Below, in pieces: positions 1 to 8,287 of a DNA stretch of 38,150 bases. Source of the stretch: Betaproteobacteria bacterium (GTDB lineage Bacteria > Pseudomonadota > Gammaproteobacteria > Burkholderiales > SG8-41); the NCBI GenBank assembly GCA_947486575.1, contig CANKUB010000036.1, positions 1-38,150 on the forward strand, in the 5' to 3' direction. Positions within the stretch are counted from its first letter, which is position 1. Every line of letters starts with the position of its first letter. A program made the translations under genes and the position numbers. The notes beneath the pieces were generated by a model. It was not told the origin of the DNA, made no database searches, and was given only the letters and a program-made list of their open reading frames with translations.

Positions 1-464
1 AAATCTTTCTCTACGGGTTCCAGCACGGCGCGCAGTGCATGCGCACGAAATTTCCATGGCGCCCCGATGGCGTAACGGGCTGGTTTTGGGCCATCTTCAA
101 TATCGATGCCGCCCTTGGGGGAATACAGCACCACATAACCTTCGGCAGCGGCGTCGATAGTCACCGACAGATACAGTTCGCGATCAATGGGCAGCCACGG
201 ATCGGCCAGCAGCACTTCAGGCTTTTCGTCGCCAAACGTGGTGCTGAATAATTTCTTGGCAGCGGCTTTCAGCGCGGTGGCATTGTTGGCGCGTATGACG
301 CCGCCTTGCTTGCCGCGGCCACCGCTGCGTACTTGTGCCTTAACCGCGACCGGGTATTCGCGGACTTTTGGTGTGCCTTTGCCAGGTTTTATTAAAGTGC
401 CTTGCGGTACGGCCACGCCGACAGAGCGCAGCAGGGCCTTGGCCTCATGTTCAAGAATCATCAT
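1..464 (-). CDS. Succinyl-CoA ligase beta-subunit-like protein (ATP-grasp), partial
   Basis: The reverse strand from 464 to the left edge is open and encodes the N-terminal ~154 residues; the rest lies outside the window. It opens MMILEHEAKALLRSVGV, which matches the start of SucC/ATP-citrate-lyase-type ATP-grasp subunits, followed by a VAVKAQVRSGGRGKQGG stretch typical of their nucleotide-binding region. Members of the family form a CoA thioester from a carboxylate with ATP or GTP, working with an alpha subunit. Two adjacent ATG codons (464 and 461) are possible starts; a GGGGAGA stretch lies upstream. The gene diverges from the sulfatase/ComA-like operon and shares a ~170-base intergenic region with it. 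It may be a housekeeping sucC or, more likely given the setting, a specialised CoA ligase for a dicarboxylate or sulfonated acid; the sequence seen cannot decide. Family assignment is firm, substrate unknown. Confidence 0.85.
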   Translation of the reverse strand, partial: MMILEHEAKALLRSVGVAVPQGTLIKPGKGTPKVREYPVAVKAQVRSGGRGKQGGVIRANNATALKAAAKKLFSTTFGDEKPEVLLADPWLPIDRELYLSVTIDAAAEGYVVLYSPKGGIDIEDGPKPARYAIGAPWKFRAHALRAVLEPVEKD

Positions 465-571
465 GGGTGGAGCAGTCTCCCCTGAAAGAATGTTCGAGTG
501 TTAGGCTGAACCAGCGATTGCAAGTCCAGCATGCGCGACGGTTGAATCGCGGAAACCATGGATAATAATCA

Positions 572-598
572 AACGCGAGCGCTTTGACAAAACGCGTT
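572..598. promoter_or_regulatory. Possible operator palindrome in the divergent intergenic region
   Basis: AACGCG at 572-577 and CGCGTT at 593-598 form an inverted repeat with a 15-base spacer. A TTGACA hexamer (584-589) lies inside the spacer, but no convincing -10 follows at the right distance. The location between the divergent CoA ligase and the dehydrogenase-led operon suits a regulator site. This is a weak, position-based call. Confidence 0.25.
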
Positions 599-638
599 CT
601 AAAAGCCTTTGCCAGCACCAGATTTTCTGGAGAATGTA

Positions 639-1634
639 ATGACCCGTCCTACCGTACTGTTAACCAATCCCATCGGTCGTGAAGGCATCGAAATTCTCGA
701 CAAGGTTGCGAATGTAGTGATTGCACCCGATACGCGCCATGAAACGCTGCTGGAGTATGTGCGCGACGCAGACGCTCTGCTGGTGCGTGCCTATCTTCCG
801 CCGAATATTTTTGACGTGGCGCGGCGGTTGCGCGGTGTGGTGCGATATGCCGTAGGTCTCGATATGATCCCGATGGAAGCGGCTACTGCAAAGTCGATTC
901 CGGTGGCTAATGTGCCGGGGGTCAATGCGGTGTCAGTGGCGGAGTACTGCGTCAGTGCGCTGTTGCTGCTGACGCGCCGCATGCATCGCATGAATCATTT
1001 GCTTCGTACCGATAGTTGGGAGGCCAGCCGCGCCTTTGCGGAGGGCAACACGGAATTAAGCGGACGCACGATAGGTATCGTGGGTCTTGGCAATATCGGC
1101 GCGCGACTGGCGGAAATCTGCCACGCGGGATTTCGCATGCGCGTGCTGGGCAATCAGCGGCGCATGGATGCGCTACCCGCATTTGTGACTGGCGCAGATA
1201 TTGATACGCTGTGTCGCGAGAGTGATTTCATTGCGCTGTGCTGCCCGCTGGCTGAGGGGACGCGCAATCTCATGAGTGCTGCGCGAATCGGCTTGATGAA
1301 ACCCGGCGCGGGGCTGATTAACGTCGCACGCGGGCCGGTGGTGGACGAAATGGCGTTGGCCGCAGCGTTGCGCGACGAGCGCCTGTGCGGTGCGGTGGTT
1401 GATGTTTATCATGAGCAACCGCTCCGGCGTGATCATCCCTTCCTGCAACTCGACAACATGGTGCTGACCGCGCATGTCGGCGGCCTTACGCAGCAAAGCA
1501 TGCGGCGTCTGAGCGAAGGCTCCGCGCAGGAGGTGGTGAGGCTGCTGCGTGACGAGAAGCCTGTGAATTTTGTAAACCCGGAAGTGTGGGAACAGCATCT
1601 GGTGCGTATACGCGGGTTTGCGCCGGCGGTATAG
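639..1634 (+). CDS. D-2-hydroxyacid dehydrogenase (phosphoglycerate dehydrogenase family)
   Basis: A 331-residue protein of the D-isomer-specific 2-hydroxyacid dehydrogenase family, which interconverts 2-hydroxy and 2-keto acids with NAD(P). The Rossmann motif GLGNIG is at residues 149-154, and the catalytic Arg231 (NVARGP), Glu259 (HEQP) and His279 (TAHVGG) are all present. After the second Rossmann strand the sequence reads GNQRR with no acidic residue where NAD enzymes usually have Asp/Glu, so NADP(H) preference is inferred. An upstream in-frame TTG at 609 exists, but GGAG at 629-632 lies six to seven bases before the ATG at 639. It is the first gene of a co-directional run with two sulfatases and a ComA-like protein. 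(S)-sulfolactate dehydrogenase SlcC belongs to this same family, so a sulfonated hydroxyacid is a possible substrate; ordinary hydroxyacids remain equally possible. Confidence 0.88.
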   Translation: MTRPTVLLTNPIGREGIEILDKVANVVIAPDTRHETLLEYVRDADALLVRAYLPPNIFDVARRLRGVVRYAVGLDMIPMEAATAKSIPVANVPGVNAVSVAEYCVSALLLLTRRMHRMNHLLRTDSWEASRAFAEGNTELSGRTIGIVGLGNIGARLAEICHAGFRMRVLGNQRRMDALPAFVTGADIDTLCRESDFIALCCPLAEGTRNLMSAARIGLMKPGAGLINVARGPVVDEMALAAALRDERLCGAVVDVYHEQPLRRDHPFLQLDNMVLTAHVGGLTQQSMRRLSEGSAQEVVRLLRDEKPVNFVNPEVWEQHLVRIRGFAPAV

Positions 1635-1697
1635 AGTTGCCGGTGCAGGTATGCAGGTAAAATTCCATTTCGAAACAGGCTGGAGTAAAAAGAGCGA

Positions 1698-3152
1698 ATG
1701 AAACCCACCAATCTCGTTATCATCATGTCGGATGAACACAACCCCAAGATCATGGGGGCGAGTGGCCATCCTGTCGTCAAGACACCCAACCTCGATGCGT
1801 TGGCGGCACGCGGCACGATGTTTACCTCGGCGTACACCACCAGTCCTGTCTGCGTGCCAGCGCGTGCGGCATTCGCGTTAGGCAAATATGTGCATCAAAT
1901 CGGGTATTGGGACAATGCCGACGCCTACGATGGCGCAATACCCAGCTGGCATCACCGGCTGCGTGACAAGGGGCATTACACGGCGTCCATTGGCAAGTTG
2001 CATTTTCGGGGGACCGAAGGCGACGACTATGGATTTAGCGAGGTGCAGATTGCGATGCAAATCATCGAGGGCAAAGGCGACTTGATGGGCTTGGTGCGCA
2101 ACGATTTGCCAGAGCGCGCGCTGTCCTGGAAGATTGCCAAGCTGGCCGGGCCTGGCGAAACCTCGTATACAGCCTACGACCGCGACATCTGCACGCGTGC
2201 GCAAATCTGGTTGCGCGAAGAAGCGCCCAAACACACGGATAAACCGTGGGTGTTGTTTGTGTCGCTGGTGTGTCCCCATTTTCCGCTGGTGGCGCCTGCC
2301 GAGTTTTATTACCAGTATTCACCAGAGAGTGTGCGCTTGCCCAAGCAGTACGCGCCTAACGAGCGGCCACAGCATCCCTATCTGCGCGATTACGCCGAAA
2401 GCTTTAGTTACGACAAGTATTTCGATCCTGAAAAGTTGTCGAAGGCCATTCGCGCTTACTATGGGTTAGTCAGTTTTGTAGATGACAACGTGGGCAAGGT
2501 GCTGCGTGTGCTCAACGATACGGGGCTGGCCGAAAATACGCGCGTAATCTATACCTCTGATCACGGTGACAATCTGGGTGCGCGCGGATTGTGGGGCAAA
2601 TCGACGATGTACGAGGAGGTTGCCGGTGTGCCACTGATTATTGCCGGGCCGGACATACCCAAGGGGCGCAAGGTGGCGACACCGGCCAATCATGTCGATA
2701 CTTACCCGTTCATCATGGAGTGCACAGGAGAAAACCAGTCATCGATGTACGACAATCATCCGGGTAAATCGCTTTTTGCACTGGCCGAAGGGCAGGTGCC
2801 GGATCGAAACGTATTGTCCGAATACCATGGCATGGGTTCGACCACGGGCGCGTTCATGATTCGTCACGGCCAGTATAAGTATGTGCACTATGCCGCCTAT
2901 GCGCCGCAGTTGTTCGATCTGCAGGGCGATCCCGAAGAATTGCAGGACTTGGCGCAGGATGCCGCTTATGCGAAAGTGCTGTCGGAGTGCCGCGAACGGC
3001 TATATGCGATCTGCGACCCCGCCGAAGTAGACGCGCGAGCCAAGAAGCGGCAAGGCGAGTTGCTGGCGTTGAATGGCGGGCGCGAGGCGGTTATCAAGCG
3101 TGGTGATCTGGGTTTCTCACCGCCGCCGGGCTACCCGATCTTACTGGGCTAG
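1698..3152 (+). CDS. Sulfatase-like hydrolase, CVPAR active site
   Basis: A 484-residue member of the alkaline phosphatase/type I sulfatase superfamily, which hydrolyses sulfate (or phosphonate/phosphate) monoesters using a formylglycine made from Cys or Ser. The nucleophile motif is C52-V-P-A-R56, the C-x-P-x-R pattern with Ala in place of the more usual Ser. Further expected residues are Asp12 in SDEH, Lys100/His102 in SIGKLHF, His194 in CPHFP, and Asp288/His289 with Lys301 in the SDHGDNLGARGLWGKS block. The layout resembles choline-sulfatase and phosphonate monoester hydrolase relatives. There is no signal peptide, so the enzyme should be cytoplasmic. It starts 63 bases after the dehydrogenase and ends 38 bases before the ComA-like gene. 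No formylglycine-generating enzyme is in the window. The substrate is unknown. Confidence 0.9.
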   Translation: MKPTNLVIIMSDEHNPKIMGASGHPVVKTPNLDALAARGTMFTSAYTTSPVCVPARAAFALGKYVHQIGYWDNADAYDGAIPSWHHRLRDKGHYTASIGKLHFRGTEGDDYGFSEVQIAMQIIEGKGDLMGLVRNDLPERALSWKIAKLAGPGETSYTAYDRDICTRAQIWLREEAPKHTDKPWVLFVSLVCPHFPLVAPAEFYYQYSPESVRLPKQYAPNERPQHPYLRDYAESFSYDKYFDPEKLSKAIRAYYGLVSFVDDNVGKVLRVLNDTGLAENTRVIYTSDHGDNLGARGLWGKSTMYEEVAGVPLIIAGPDIPKGRKVATPANHVDTYPFIMECTGENQSSMYDNHPGKSLFALAEGQVPDRNVLSEYHGMGSTTGAFMIRHGQYKYVHYAAYAPQLFDLQGDPEELQDLAQDAAYAKVLSECRERLYAICDPAEVDARAKKRQGELLALNGGREAVIKRGDLGFSPPPGYPILLG

Positions 3153-3190
3153 AACGTTGCTAAACTTGTTGGCGTAATTGTGGAGTGAGC

Positions 3191-4003
3191 ATGACGATAA
3201 AAAGTATACCGTTCGGATTTGTTGAACTGCCGCGAGAGCGATCGCAAAAAAAGCCCCGGCGCACCGGACTGACGATGATGGCGGACTTTGGGCTGCCGTT
3301 GCGTTACGCGACTGATACGGTGGAACTGGCTGGCAGCTACATCGATCTGGCGAAGATCGCTGTTGGCACGTCGCGTCTTTATGATCTGGCGTATTTGCGT
3401 CGCAAGCTCGCCATGTACAAGCGTCATCGCATACGCCCGTTCATTGGAGGGCAGTTTCAGGAGTACGTGTACGCCACTTATGGCGCGCGCAAGTTGCCGG
3501 CCTTCATGGCGGAAGCGAAACGTGTCGGCTTTGAGGTGATCGAGATATCCGACAATTGCGTGCCACTCAGCGACAAGGAACGCTTCGATCAGATTCGTCT
3601 GGCCGTAACCAGTGGATTAGCCGTATTCGGTGAAGTGGGCTCCAAGGATATGAAAAACGACGCCGGTCTGCTGGTGCATCAGGCCGAAATATGTTTCAAG
3701 GCCGGGGCCGAGTTGGTGCTGGTTGAGGCTGCCGAATTAATTGCCAATGGCAAACCCAAGATGAAGCTCATCAATGGCATCCGCAAGGCGCTCGACATGG
3801 ACAAGGTGCTGATCGAGTTGCCCGGACCGTGGATCAGCAATGTCACGTTGTCAGCGGTGGAAGACATGAAGAAATTTCTGGTCGCGGAATTCGGGCCGGA
3901 CGTTAATATTGCCAATGTATTGCCGCAGGATATGTTCGAGACCGAAGCACTGCGTGTGGGCCTTGGCGTGGTGGGACCGAAATTCAAGGGAGTCAAGTCG
4001 TGA
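3191..4003 (+). CDS. ComA-like protein (phosphosulfolactate synthase family)
   Basis: A 270-residue TIM-barrel-type protein of the ComA family. True ComA adds sulfite to phosphoenolpyruvate to give (R)-2-phospho-3-sulfolactate in coenzyme M or sulfolactate synthesis. Family blocks seen are RRTGLTMMADFG near the N terminus, IDLAKIAVGTS, IEISDNCVPLS, GEVGSKD and, near the C terminus, VNIANVLPQDMFETEALRVGL. GTG at 3185 is also in frame, but GGAG at 3182-3185 is well spaced only for the ATG at 3191. The stop codon overlaps the next sulfatase start by four bases (GTGA), so the two are translationally coupled. Homologues outside CoM makers (for example plant HSA32) do not all make sulfolactate, so the exact reaction is open. 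Its position between two sulfatases suggests a C-S or organosulfur reaction. Confidence 0.82.
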   Translation: MTIKSIPFGFVELPRERSQKKPRRTGLTMMADFGLPLRYATDTVELAGSYIDLAKIAVGTSRLYDLAYLRRKLAMYKRHRIRPFIGGQFQEYVYATYGARKLPAFMAEAKRVGFEVIEISDNCVPLSDKERFDQIRLAVTSGLAVFGEVGSKDMKNDAGLLVHQAEICFKAGAELVLVEAAELIANGKPKMKLINGIRKALDMDKVLIELPGPWISNVTLSAVEDMKKFLVAEFGPDVNIANVLPQDMFETEALRVGLGVVGPKFKGVKS

Positions 4004-5397
4004 AAAAGAAGCAAACCGGAAAATCCAAACAACCCAACATTCTGCTGATACTGGTGGACGATCTGCGCTTCGATGAATTCGGCGCGGGTGGGCATCCGTA
4101 TATGAAAACGCCGCACATCGACCGCATCGCGCATGAGGGCATGATGTTTGACCGCGCGTTTCATACCACGCCGATTTGTTCGCCCAACCGGGCGTCGATA
4201 CTCACAGGTCAGTACGCCAGCCGCCACGGCATTATCGACAATGTGGCGCGAGACGCAGCCAGTCACCGTATTCCGAATTACCACCTGGCGTTGCAGAACC
4301 AGGGTTACGAAACGGCGCACATCGGCAAGTGGCATATGGGCAACGATGGCAAGCCGCGTCCCGGCTATGACTACTGGGTAGCTTATGATGGCCACGGACG
4401 ATTGAATGATCCGCTGCTTAACGAACATGGCAAATATGTGCAGCGCAAGGGCTACATCACCGACATCATGAATGGCATGGCGGTGGATTTTGTGAAGAAA
4501 AAGCACAATAAGCCATGGTCACTGTGGTTCGCGCACAAGGCGGTGCATCCGGATGCGGAGCAGGCCGCCGACGGCACGGTGCGCATGGATGGTTATCGCG
4601 TGGCAAAGCGGCATGAAAATCTCTATCGCGGCTGCGTCTTCCCGAAAAAGCCCAATATGCAAAGCCCCAAGGAATTGCTCAAACAAAAGCCAGTGTGGGC
4701 AGAGGCGGTAGAGCTGCGCAAAACCAAGGAATCGCTGGCAATCACCGACCCGCTGCATTCATTTACGCAGGAGGAAATTCGCCTGCGTGCCTGCATGATG
4801 GCCTCGGTGGACGAGGGTGTAGGCATGTTGTTCGAGGCGCTCGAACAAACCGGGCAGCTCGACAACACGATCATTTTGTTCATGGGTGACAATGGGTTCT
4901 TCTTTGGCGAGCACGGCATAGGCCCCGACCGCCGCTTTGGCTACGAAGAAGGCATACGCTCGCCGCTGACCATGCGTTATCCCAAACTGCTGAAAGCAGG
5001 CGCGCACCGAAAGCAATTGGTGCTGTTGCAGGATTTGGCGCCCACGCTGATAGAACTCGCTGGGGGCAAGCCGGGCGGCCATATTCAGGGGCGTTCGCTG
5101 GTGCCGTTGTTTTCAGGCAAGAAAACCGATTGGCGCAAATCCGTGCTGATCGAATACTGGGCCGAGAACGCGTATCCGTGGCTGGTGGGCATGACCTACA
5201 AAGCGGTGCGGACGGATCACCACAAATACATCAAGTGGGTCAATCGCGCGCGCAATGGTGAACTGGATGAGTTATACGATCTCGATAAGGACCCGTTCGA
5301 AATAAAAAATCTCGCCAAAAGCCCGGCGTACCAGGCCACGCGTGAAAAGCTGCGGCGTGAACTGCGCAAGCTGGCAGCGGATGCGTTAGGGCTGTAG
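4000..5397 (+). CDS. Sulfatase-like hydrolase, CSPNR active site
   Basis: A 465-residue type I sulfatase-fold protein clearly different from the first sulfatase of the operon. The metal-binding pair Asp20-Asp21 (LVDDLR), nucleophile motif C60-S-P-N-R64, Lys110/His112 (HIGKWHMG) and Asp297-Asn298 (MGDNGFFFGEHG) are visible. Asn replaces the usual Ser in the C-x-P-S-R core. The start is GTG, overlapping the ComA-like stop by four bases, with GGGAG upstream at 3989-3993. The N terminus is lysine-rich (MKKKQTGKSK) without a hydrophobic stretch, so it should be cytoplasmic. The C-terminal ELYDLDKDPFEIKNL block is typical of sulfatases of the iduronate-sulfatase/arylsulfatase type. It is followed 37 bases later by a Bug binding protein. 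Substrate unknown; two cytoplasmic sulfatases flanking one ComA-like enzyme suggest consecutive steps. Confidence 0.9.
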   Translation: MKKKQTGKSKQPNILLILVDDLRFDEFGAGGHPYMKTPHIDRIAHEGMMFDRAFHTTPICSPNRASILTGQYASRHGIIDNVARDAASHRIPNYHLALQNQGYETAHIGKWHMGNDGKPRPGYDYWVAYDGHGRLNDPLLNEHGKYVQRKGYITDIMNGMAVDFVKKKHNKPWSLWFAHKAVHPDAEQAADGTVRMDGYRVAKRHENLYRGCVFPKKPNMQSPKELLKQKPVWAEAVELRKTKESLAITDPLHSFTQEEIRLRACMMASVDEGVGMLFEALEQTGQLDNTIILFMGDNGFFFGEHGIGPDRRFGYEEGIRSPLTMRYPKLLKAGAHRKQLVLLQDLAPTLIELAGGKPGGHIQGRSLVPLFSGKKTDWRKSVLIEYWAENAYPWLVGMTYKAVRTDHHKYIKWVNRARNGELDELYDLDKDPFEIKNLAKSPAYQATREKLRRELRKLAADALGL

Positions 5398-5434
5398 CGC
5401 GGATTGTTTGTTGTAGATTGAAGGGCGATAATTT

Positions 5435-6436
5435 ATGTTGAAAAACAAATGCTTACAAACCCTCTCTTTTGTGGCAACAGTATTGCTTGTCGCCATTCCT
5501 GCGCAGGCGCAAACGCCCGCGCCATCAGCTGGGCAACATTTTCCGACCAAACCGGTGCGCATCATCGTGCCGTTTCCAGCGGGCGGCGGACTGGATTTCA
5601 CCACGCGTGTGGTAGCGCAAAAACTGGCTGAGGCATGGGCGCAACAAGTGGTGGTTGAAAACCGTCCCGGTGCCAGCGGCATGATCGGCGCTGAGGTTGT
5701 GGTGCGTTCGCCAAAGGACGGTTACACGCTGCTGGGCTGTTCGCCGGCGGAAGTGTCGCTCAATGCTGCGTTGTATCCGAAGATGCCCTACGACCCGTTT
5801 CGCGATCTGGCCCCGATATCGACCACGGCGCTGTATGCCAATCTGATTACCGTGCATGCGTCGATGCCGGTGCGCACGTGGCAGGAATTCGTGGCGTTGT
5901 CCAAGCGCACGCCGGGCGGCATCGGGTATGCCTCCAGCGGCACTGGCAGCACGCAGCACCTCACGGGCGAATGGTTAAAGCGCAATGCGGGTATCGATTT
6001 GCTGCACGTGCCTTACAAAGGCGCTGCGCCTGCGACCACAGATCTGGTTGGCGGACAAATTCCCTCCGGCATTCTGGGTTTGGCGCCACTGACGGCGCAT
6101 TTGAAATCCGGGCGGCTGCGGGGCATAGCTGTGACTACTGCCCAGCGCACTGCGACGTTGCCGGATATCCCCACGCTGGCAGAAGTGGGTGTCAAAGGAT
6201 TTGATTCTTCACAATGGTTTGGCATTCTCGCGCCTGCGGGCACGCCGGCTGCTGTTGTCGCGAAAATCAATGCGGATATGCAGCGCGTGCTGGCTTTGGC
6301 CGACGTCAAGGAGCGTCTCGCCTCACAGGGCGGCGACGCGCATTACACCACGGCGGAAGCCTTTGGCGCGTTCATGAAGGCCGAGTACACCAAGTACGCC
6401 AAGGTCGTTGCTGACGCGAAAATCAGGGTGGATTGA
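5435..6436 (+). CDS. Bug-type TTT solute-binding protein, operon end
   Basis: A 333-residue periplasmic binding protein of the Bug family. The N terminus is a Sec signal peptide (hydrophobic LSFVATVLLVAIPAQAQ, cleavage after AQA). The mature protein opens with the family hallmark FPTKPVRIIVPFPAGGGLD and contains the VVENRPGASG, SPKDGYTLL, HVPYKGAAPA and DIPTLAEVG blocks. Bug proteins bind small carboxylates or related anions through backbone contacts around the PxxPGG-like loop. The gene begins 37 bases after the second sulfatase and is likely the last gene of that operon, so its ligand is probably the operon's substrate or a part of it. It converges on the acetyltransferase gene 14 bases away; I saw no clear terminator hairpin there. 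Confidence 0.93.
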   Translation: MLKNKCLQTLSFVATVLLVAIPAQAQTPAPSAGQHFPTKPVRIIVPFPAGGGLDFTTRVVAQKLAEAWAQQVVVENRPGASGMIGAEVVVRSPKDGYTLLGCSPAEVSLNAALYPKMPYDPFRDLAPISTTALYANLITVHASMPVRTWQEFVALSKRTPGGIGYASSGTGSTQHLTGEWLKRNAGIDLLHVPYKGAAPATTDLVGGQIPSGILGLAPLTAHLKSGRLRGIAVTTAQRTATLPDIPTLAEVGVKGFDSSQWFGILAPAGTPAAVVAKINADMQRVLALADVKERLASQGGDAHYTTAEAFGAFMKAEYTKYAKVVADAKIRVD

Positions 6437-6450
6437 GTCTTAGCGCGAAT

Positions 6451-7185
6451 TCACTCGTCGCGGCGCTTGAGTAACGGCGCCGTCAATTGCGATAGAGCCA
6501 CACGCTGCGTGCCATCAGCGTTGAAATTTTCTGGCGCAAGCCACCGCGTAAACGCTTCGTCAATGGCCGGCCAATCGCTGTCAATAATCGAAAACCATGC
6601 GGAATCGCGGCTGCGGCCTTTGTACACCATCGCCTGGCGGAAAATGCCTTCATACGAAAAGCCGTAGCGCTGCGCCGCTGCGCGCGATGGCGCGTTGAAG
6701 GTGTCACATTTCCATTCATAGCGCCGGTAGCCCAGCGCAAATGCGTGACGCATCATCAGGTGCATGGCTTCGGTTGCCACTGGCGTGCGTTGCATCAGCG
6801 GTGAATACTTGATGCTGCCGATTTCAATCACGCCGTTGGCGGGATCGATGCGCATATAGGCCGCTACACCGACAGTTTTTTGCGTGCGCAGGTCGACGAT
6901 GGCGTGAAACAGCGGATCGTCGCTGATACTGACTTTTTCTACCCAGCTGTGGTAATCGGCGAAATCCGCAAACGGTCCGGCGCTCAGATAAGTCCAGCCA
7001 GCGGCGGTGGTATCCAGTGCATTGGCGCCAAACAAGTCTGCCGCATGTCGTGCCGCTTTTAAGGGTTCAATGCGGCAATAGCGCCCCGTGAGTGTGACGC
7101 GTGCGATGCCTGGCGGTGGTTTCCAATGAGGCAACGGAGATCCAACCGGCTGACCCATTGCGTTGTGGTGTGTGGTTTGAGTCAT
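6451..7185 (-). CDS. GNAT family N-acetyltransferase (RimJ/RimL type)
   Basis: A 244-residue protein with an N-terminal VTLTGRYCRIEPLK strand and a C-terminal GNAT fold as in RimJ/RimL-like acetyltransferases. The IEIGSIKYSPLMQRTPVATEA segment is the strand-loop that binds acetyl-CoA, though the canonical R/Q-x-x-G-x-G/A is replaced by a MQRTPVAT variant common in this subfamily. The NAPSRAAAQRYGFSYEG segment is the usual late helix and strand. The family transfers acetyl groups to protein N termini or small amines; the substrate cannot be told. No clear Shine-Dalgarno precedes 7185, and ATG at 7158 is an alternative. The gene stands alone, and an AT-rich recurring motif lies just upstream (7195-7213). 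Confidence 0.88.
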   Translation of the reverse strand: MTQTTHHNAMGQPVGSPLPHWKPPPGIARVTLTGRYCRIEPLKAARHAADLFGANALDTTAAGWTYLSAGPFADFADYHSWVEKVSISDDPLFHAIVDLRTQKTVGVAAYMRIDPANGVIEIGSIKYSPLMQRTPVATEAMHLMMRHAFALGYRRYEWKCDTFNAPSRAAAQRYGFSYEGIFRQAMVYKGRSRDSAWFSIIDSDWPAIDEAFTRWLAPENFNADGTQRVALSQLTAPLLKRRDE

Positions 7186-7229
7186 AATTAGTTATTTAAA
7201 AACAATGAGTTACAGTATTGCATCTGACG

Positions 7230-8189
7230 TTACTTCATGCGCCGCAATTCCGCCACCGAACCCTCATATTCCAGCAAATTTTTCGGGCAGTTTTGCAGCA
7301 CTTCCTTCAACAAATTTTGCGCTGCCGCACGCTCGCCCTTGATGATGTGCGCATGCGCAATAAAGAAACTGGCCTCGCACCGCACCTCGCGCTGGCGCTT
7401 GGCTTCAGGCGCCTTCGCGCCGATGTTCACTGAATTCATATCGGTGCGTCCCATGTAGAGGGCAATTACGGGTGCCGGCCATCCCAGACGAATGCCACGC
7501 GTCTCGCGCTCAAGCAAATCGTCGGCGTCAGGACTGTTGGCCCGTTTACGTGCGAGAAATAGCCATAGCGCTGTATAAATGTTGGGTCGTAACTTAAGCG
7601 CGGTTTCAAGATCGCCCGACGCACGTGAAAACTCAGACATATAAAACAGCGTACGCCCGCGTGCGAAATGCACACCTTCTGCTTTGGCATCCAGTTGCAG
7701 CGCCTTGTCAAAATCTGCAATGGCACGCGGGTAATCTCCCTTCACCGTAAGTTCGATTGCGCGTGCGTGATACACCACTGGATCATCCGGGCGCAATTTC
7801 GCCGCAGCATCAAAATCCGCAATCGCGCGGTCAAAATCGCCTTTGTTGGAATACGCAGCGCCACGATAGTAGTTGGCGTGACGTGCCTTGGCATCGAGCT
7901 TTAACGCAACCGTGTGATCTGCAATGGCGCGATCGTAGTCGCCTTTCTCGCCCCACAGCGTACCGCGTTGCACATACCATTGCGCCAGCATCTCGCTGTT
8001 GGCTTTGCGGTTTTCGATTGCGGTAGTGCAATGCTTGATGGCGAGATCAGGGTTGTTCGCGGTAGTGCGGCAAAGGTCTGCCTCCGATGTGGGGGCACTG
8101 GCGGGCTGTGCACAGACAAAATCGCCAGTGAGGAGACCTAGCATAACGGCGGCGACACAGCGAATTTTCATGGTCTTCTTGAGGTTCAT
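7230..8189 (-). CDS. Secreted TPR-repeat protein
   Basis: A protein of about 319 residues with an N-terminal signal peptide (MNLKKTMKIRCVAAVMLGLL, then TGDFVCAQ) and at least four tetratricopeptide repeats at roughly residues 70-102, 104-136, 138-170 and 172-204. Each ends in a GDYDRAIADHTVALKLD-like helix pair. TPRs form a superhelical protein-binding scaffold. The remaining ~115 residues hold a cysteine-containing C-terminal region that looks like further degenerate repeats. The frame stays open up to 8405, but that would overlap the exonuclease gene and destroy the signal peptide, so I use ATG 8189; ATG 8171, preceded by AAGAAG, is the alternative. It is periplasmic by prediction; partner unknown. 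Confidence 0.85.
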   Translation of the reverse strand: MNLKKTMKIRCVAAVMLGLLTGDFVCAQPASAPTSEADLCRTTANNPDLAIKHCTTAIENRKANSEMLAQWYVQRGTLWGEKGDYDRAIADHTVALKLDAKARHANYYRGAAYSNKGDFDRAIADFDAAAKLRPDDPVVYHARAIELTVKGDYPRAIADFDKALQLDAKAEGVHFARGRTLFYMSEFSRASGDLETALKLRPNIYTALWLFLARKRANSPDADDLLERETRGIRLGWPAPVIALYMGRTDMNSVNIGAKAPEAKRQREVRCEASFFIAHAHIIKGERAAAQNLLKEVLQNCPKNLLEYEGSVAELRRMK

Positions 8190-8287
8190 AAGTGACAGTC
8201 GCAAAGACGCTGAATGTAGCGCAATTGCCCCGTGTTTGTCGCTGACTCCGGAATGTTCAATGGCGTGTGATGGGGTCGCATGGTCTT

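Noticed and set aside
1173-1769. Antisense open frame of 198 codons over the dehydrogenase and sulfatase start
   Set aside because: It lies opposite strong family-matched genes and has no recognisable domain or start signal; codon bias of the opposite strand explains it.
3679-4506. Antisense open frame of 275 codons over ComA-like and sulfatase genes
   Set aside because: It is antisense to two well-supported genes, with no domain and no ribosome-binding site.
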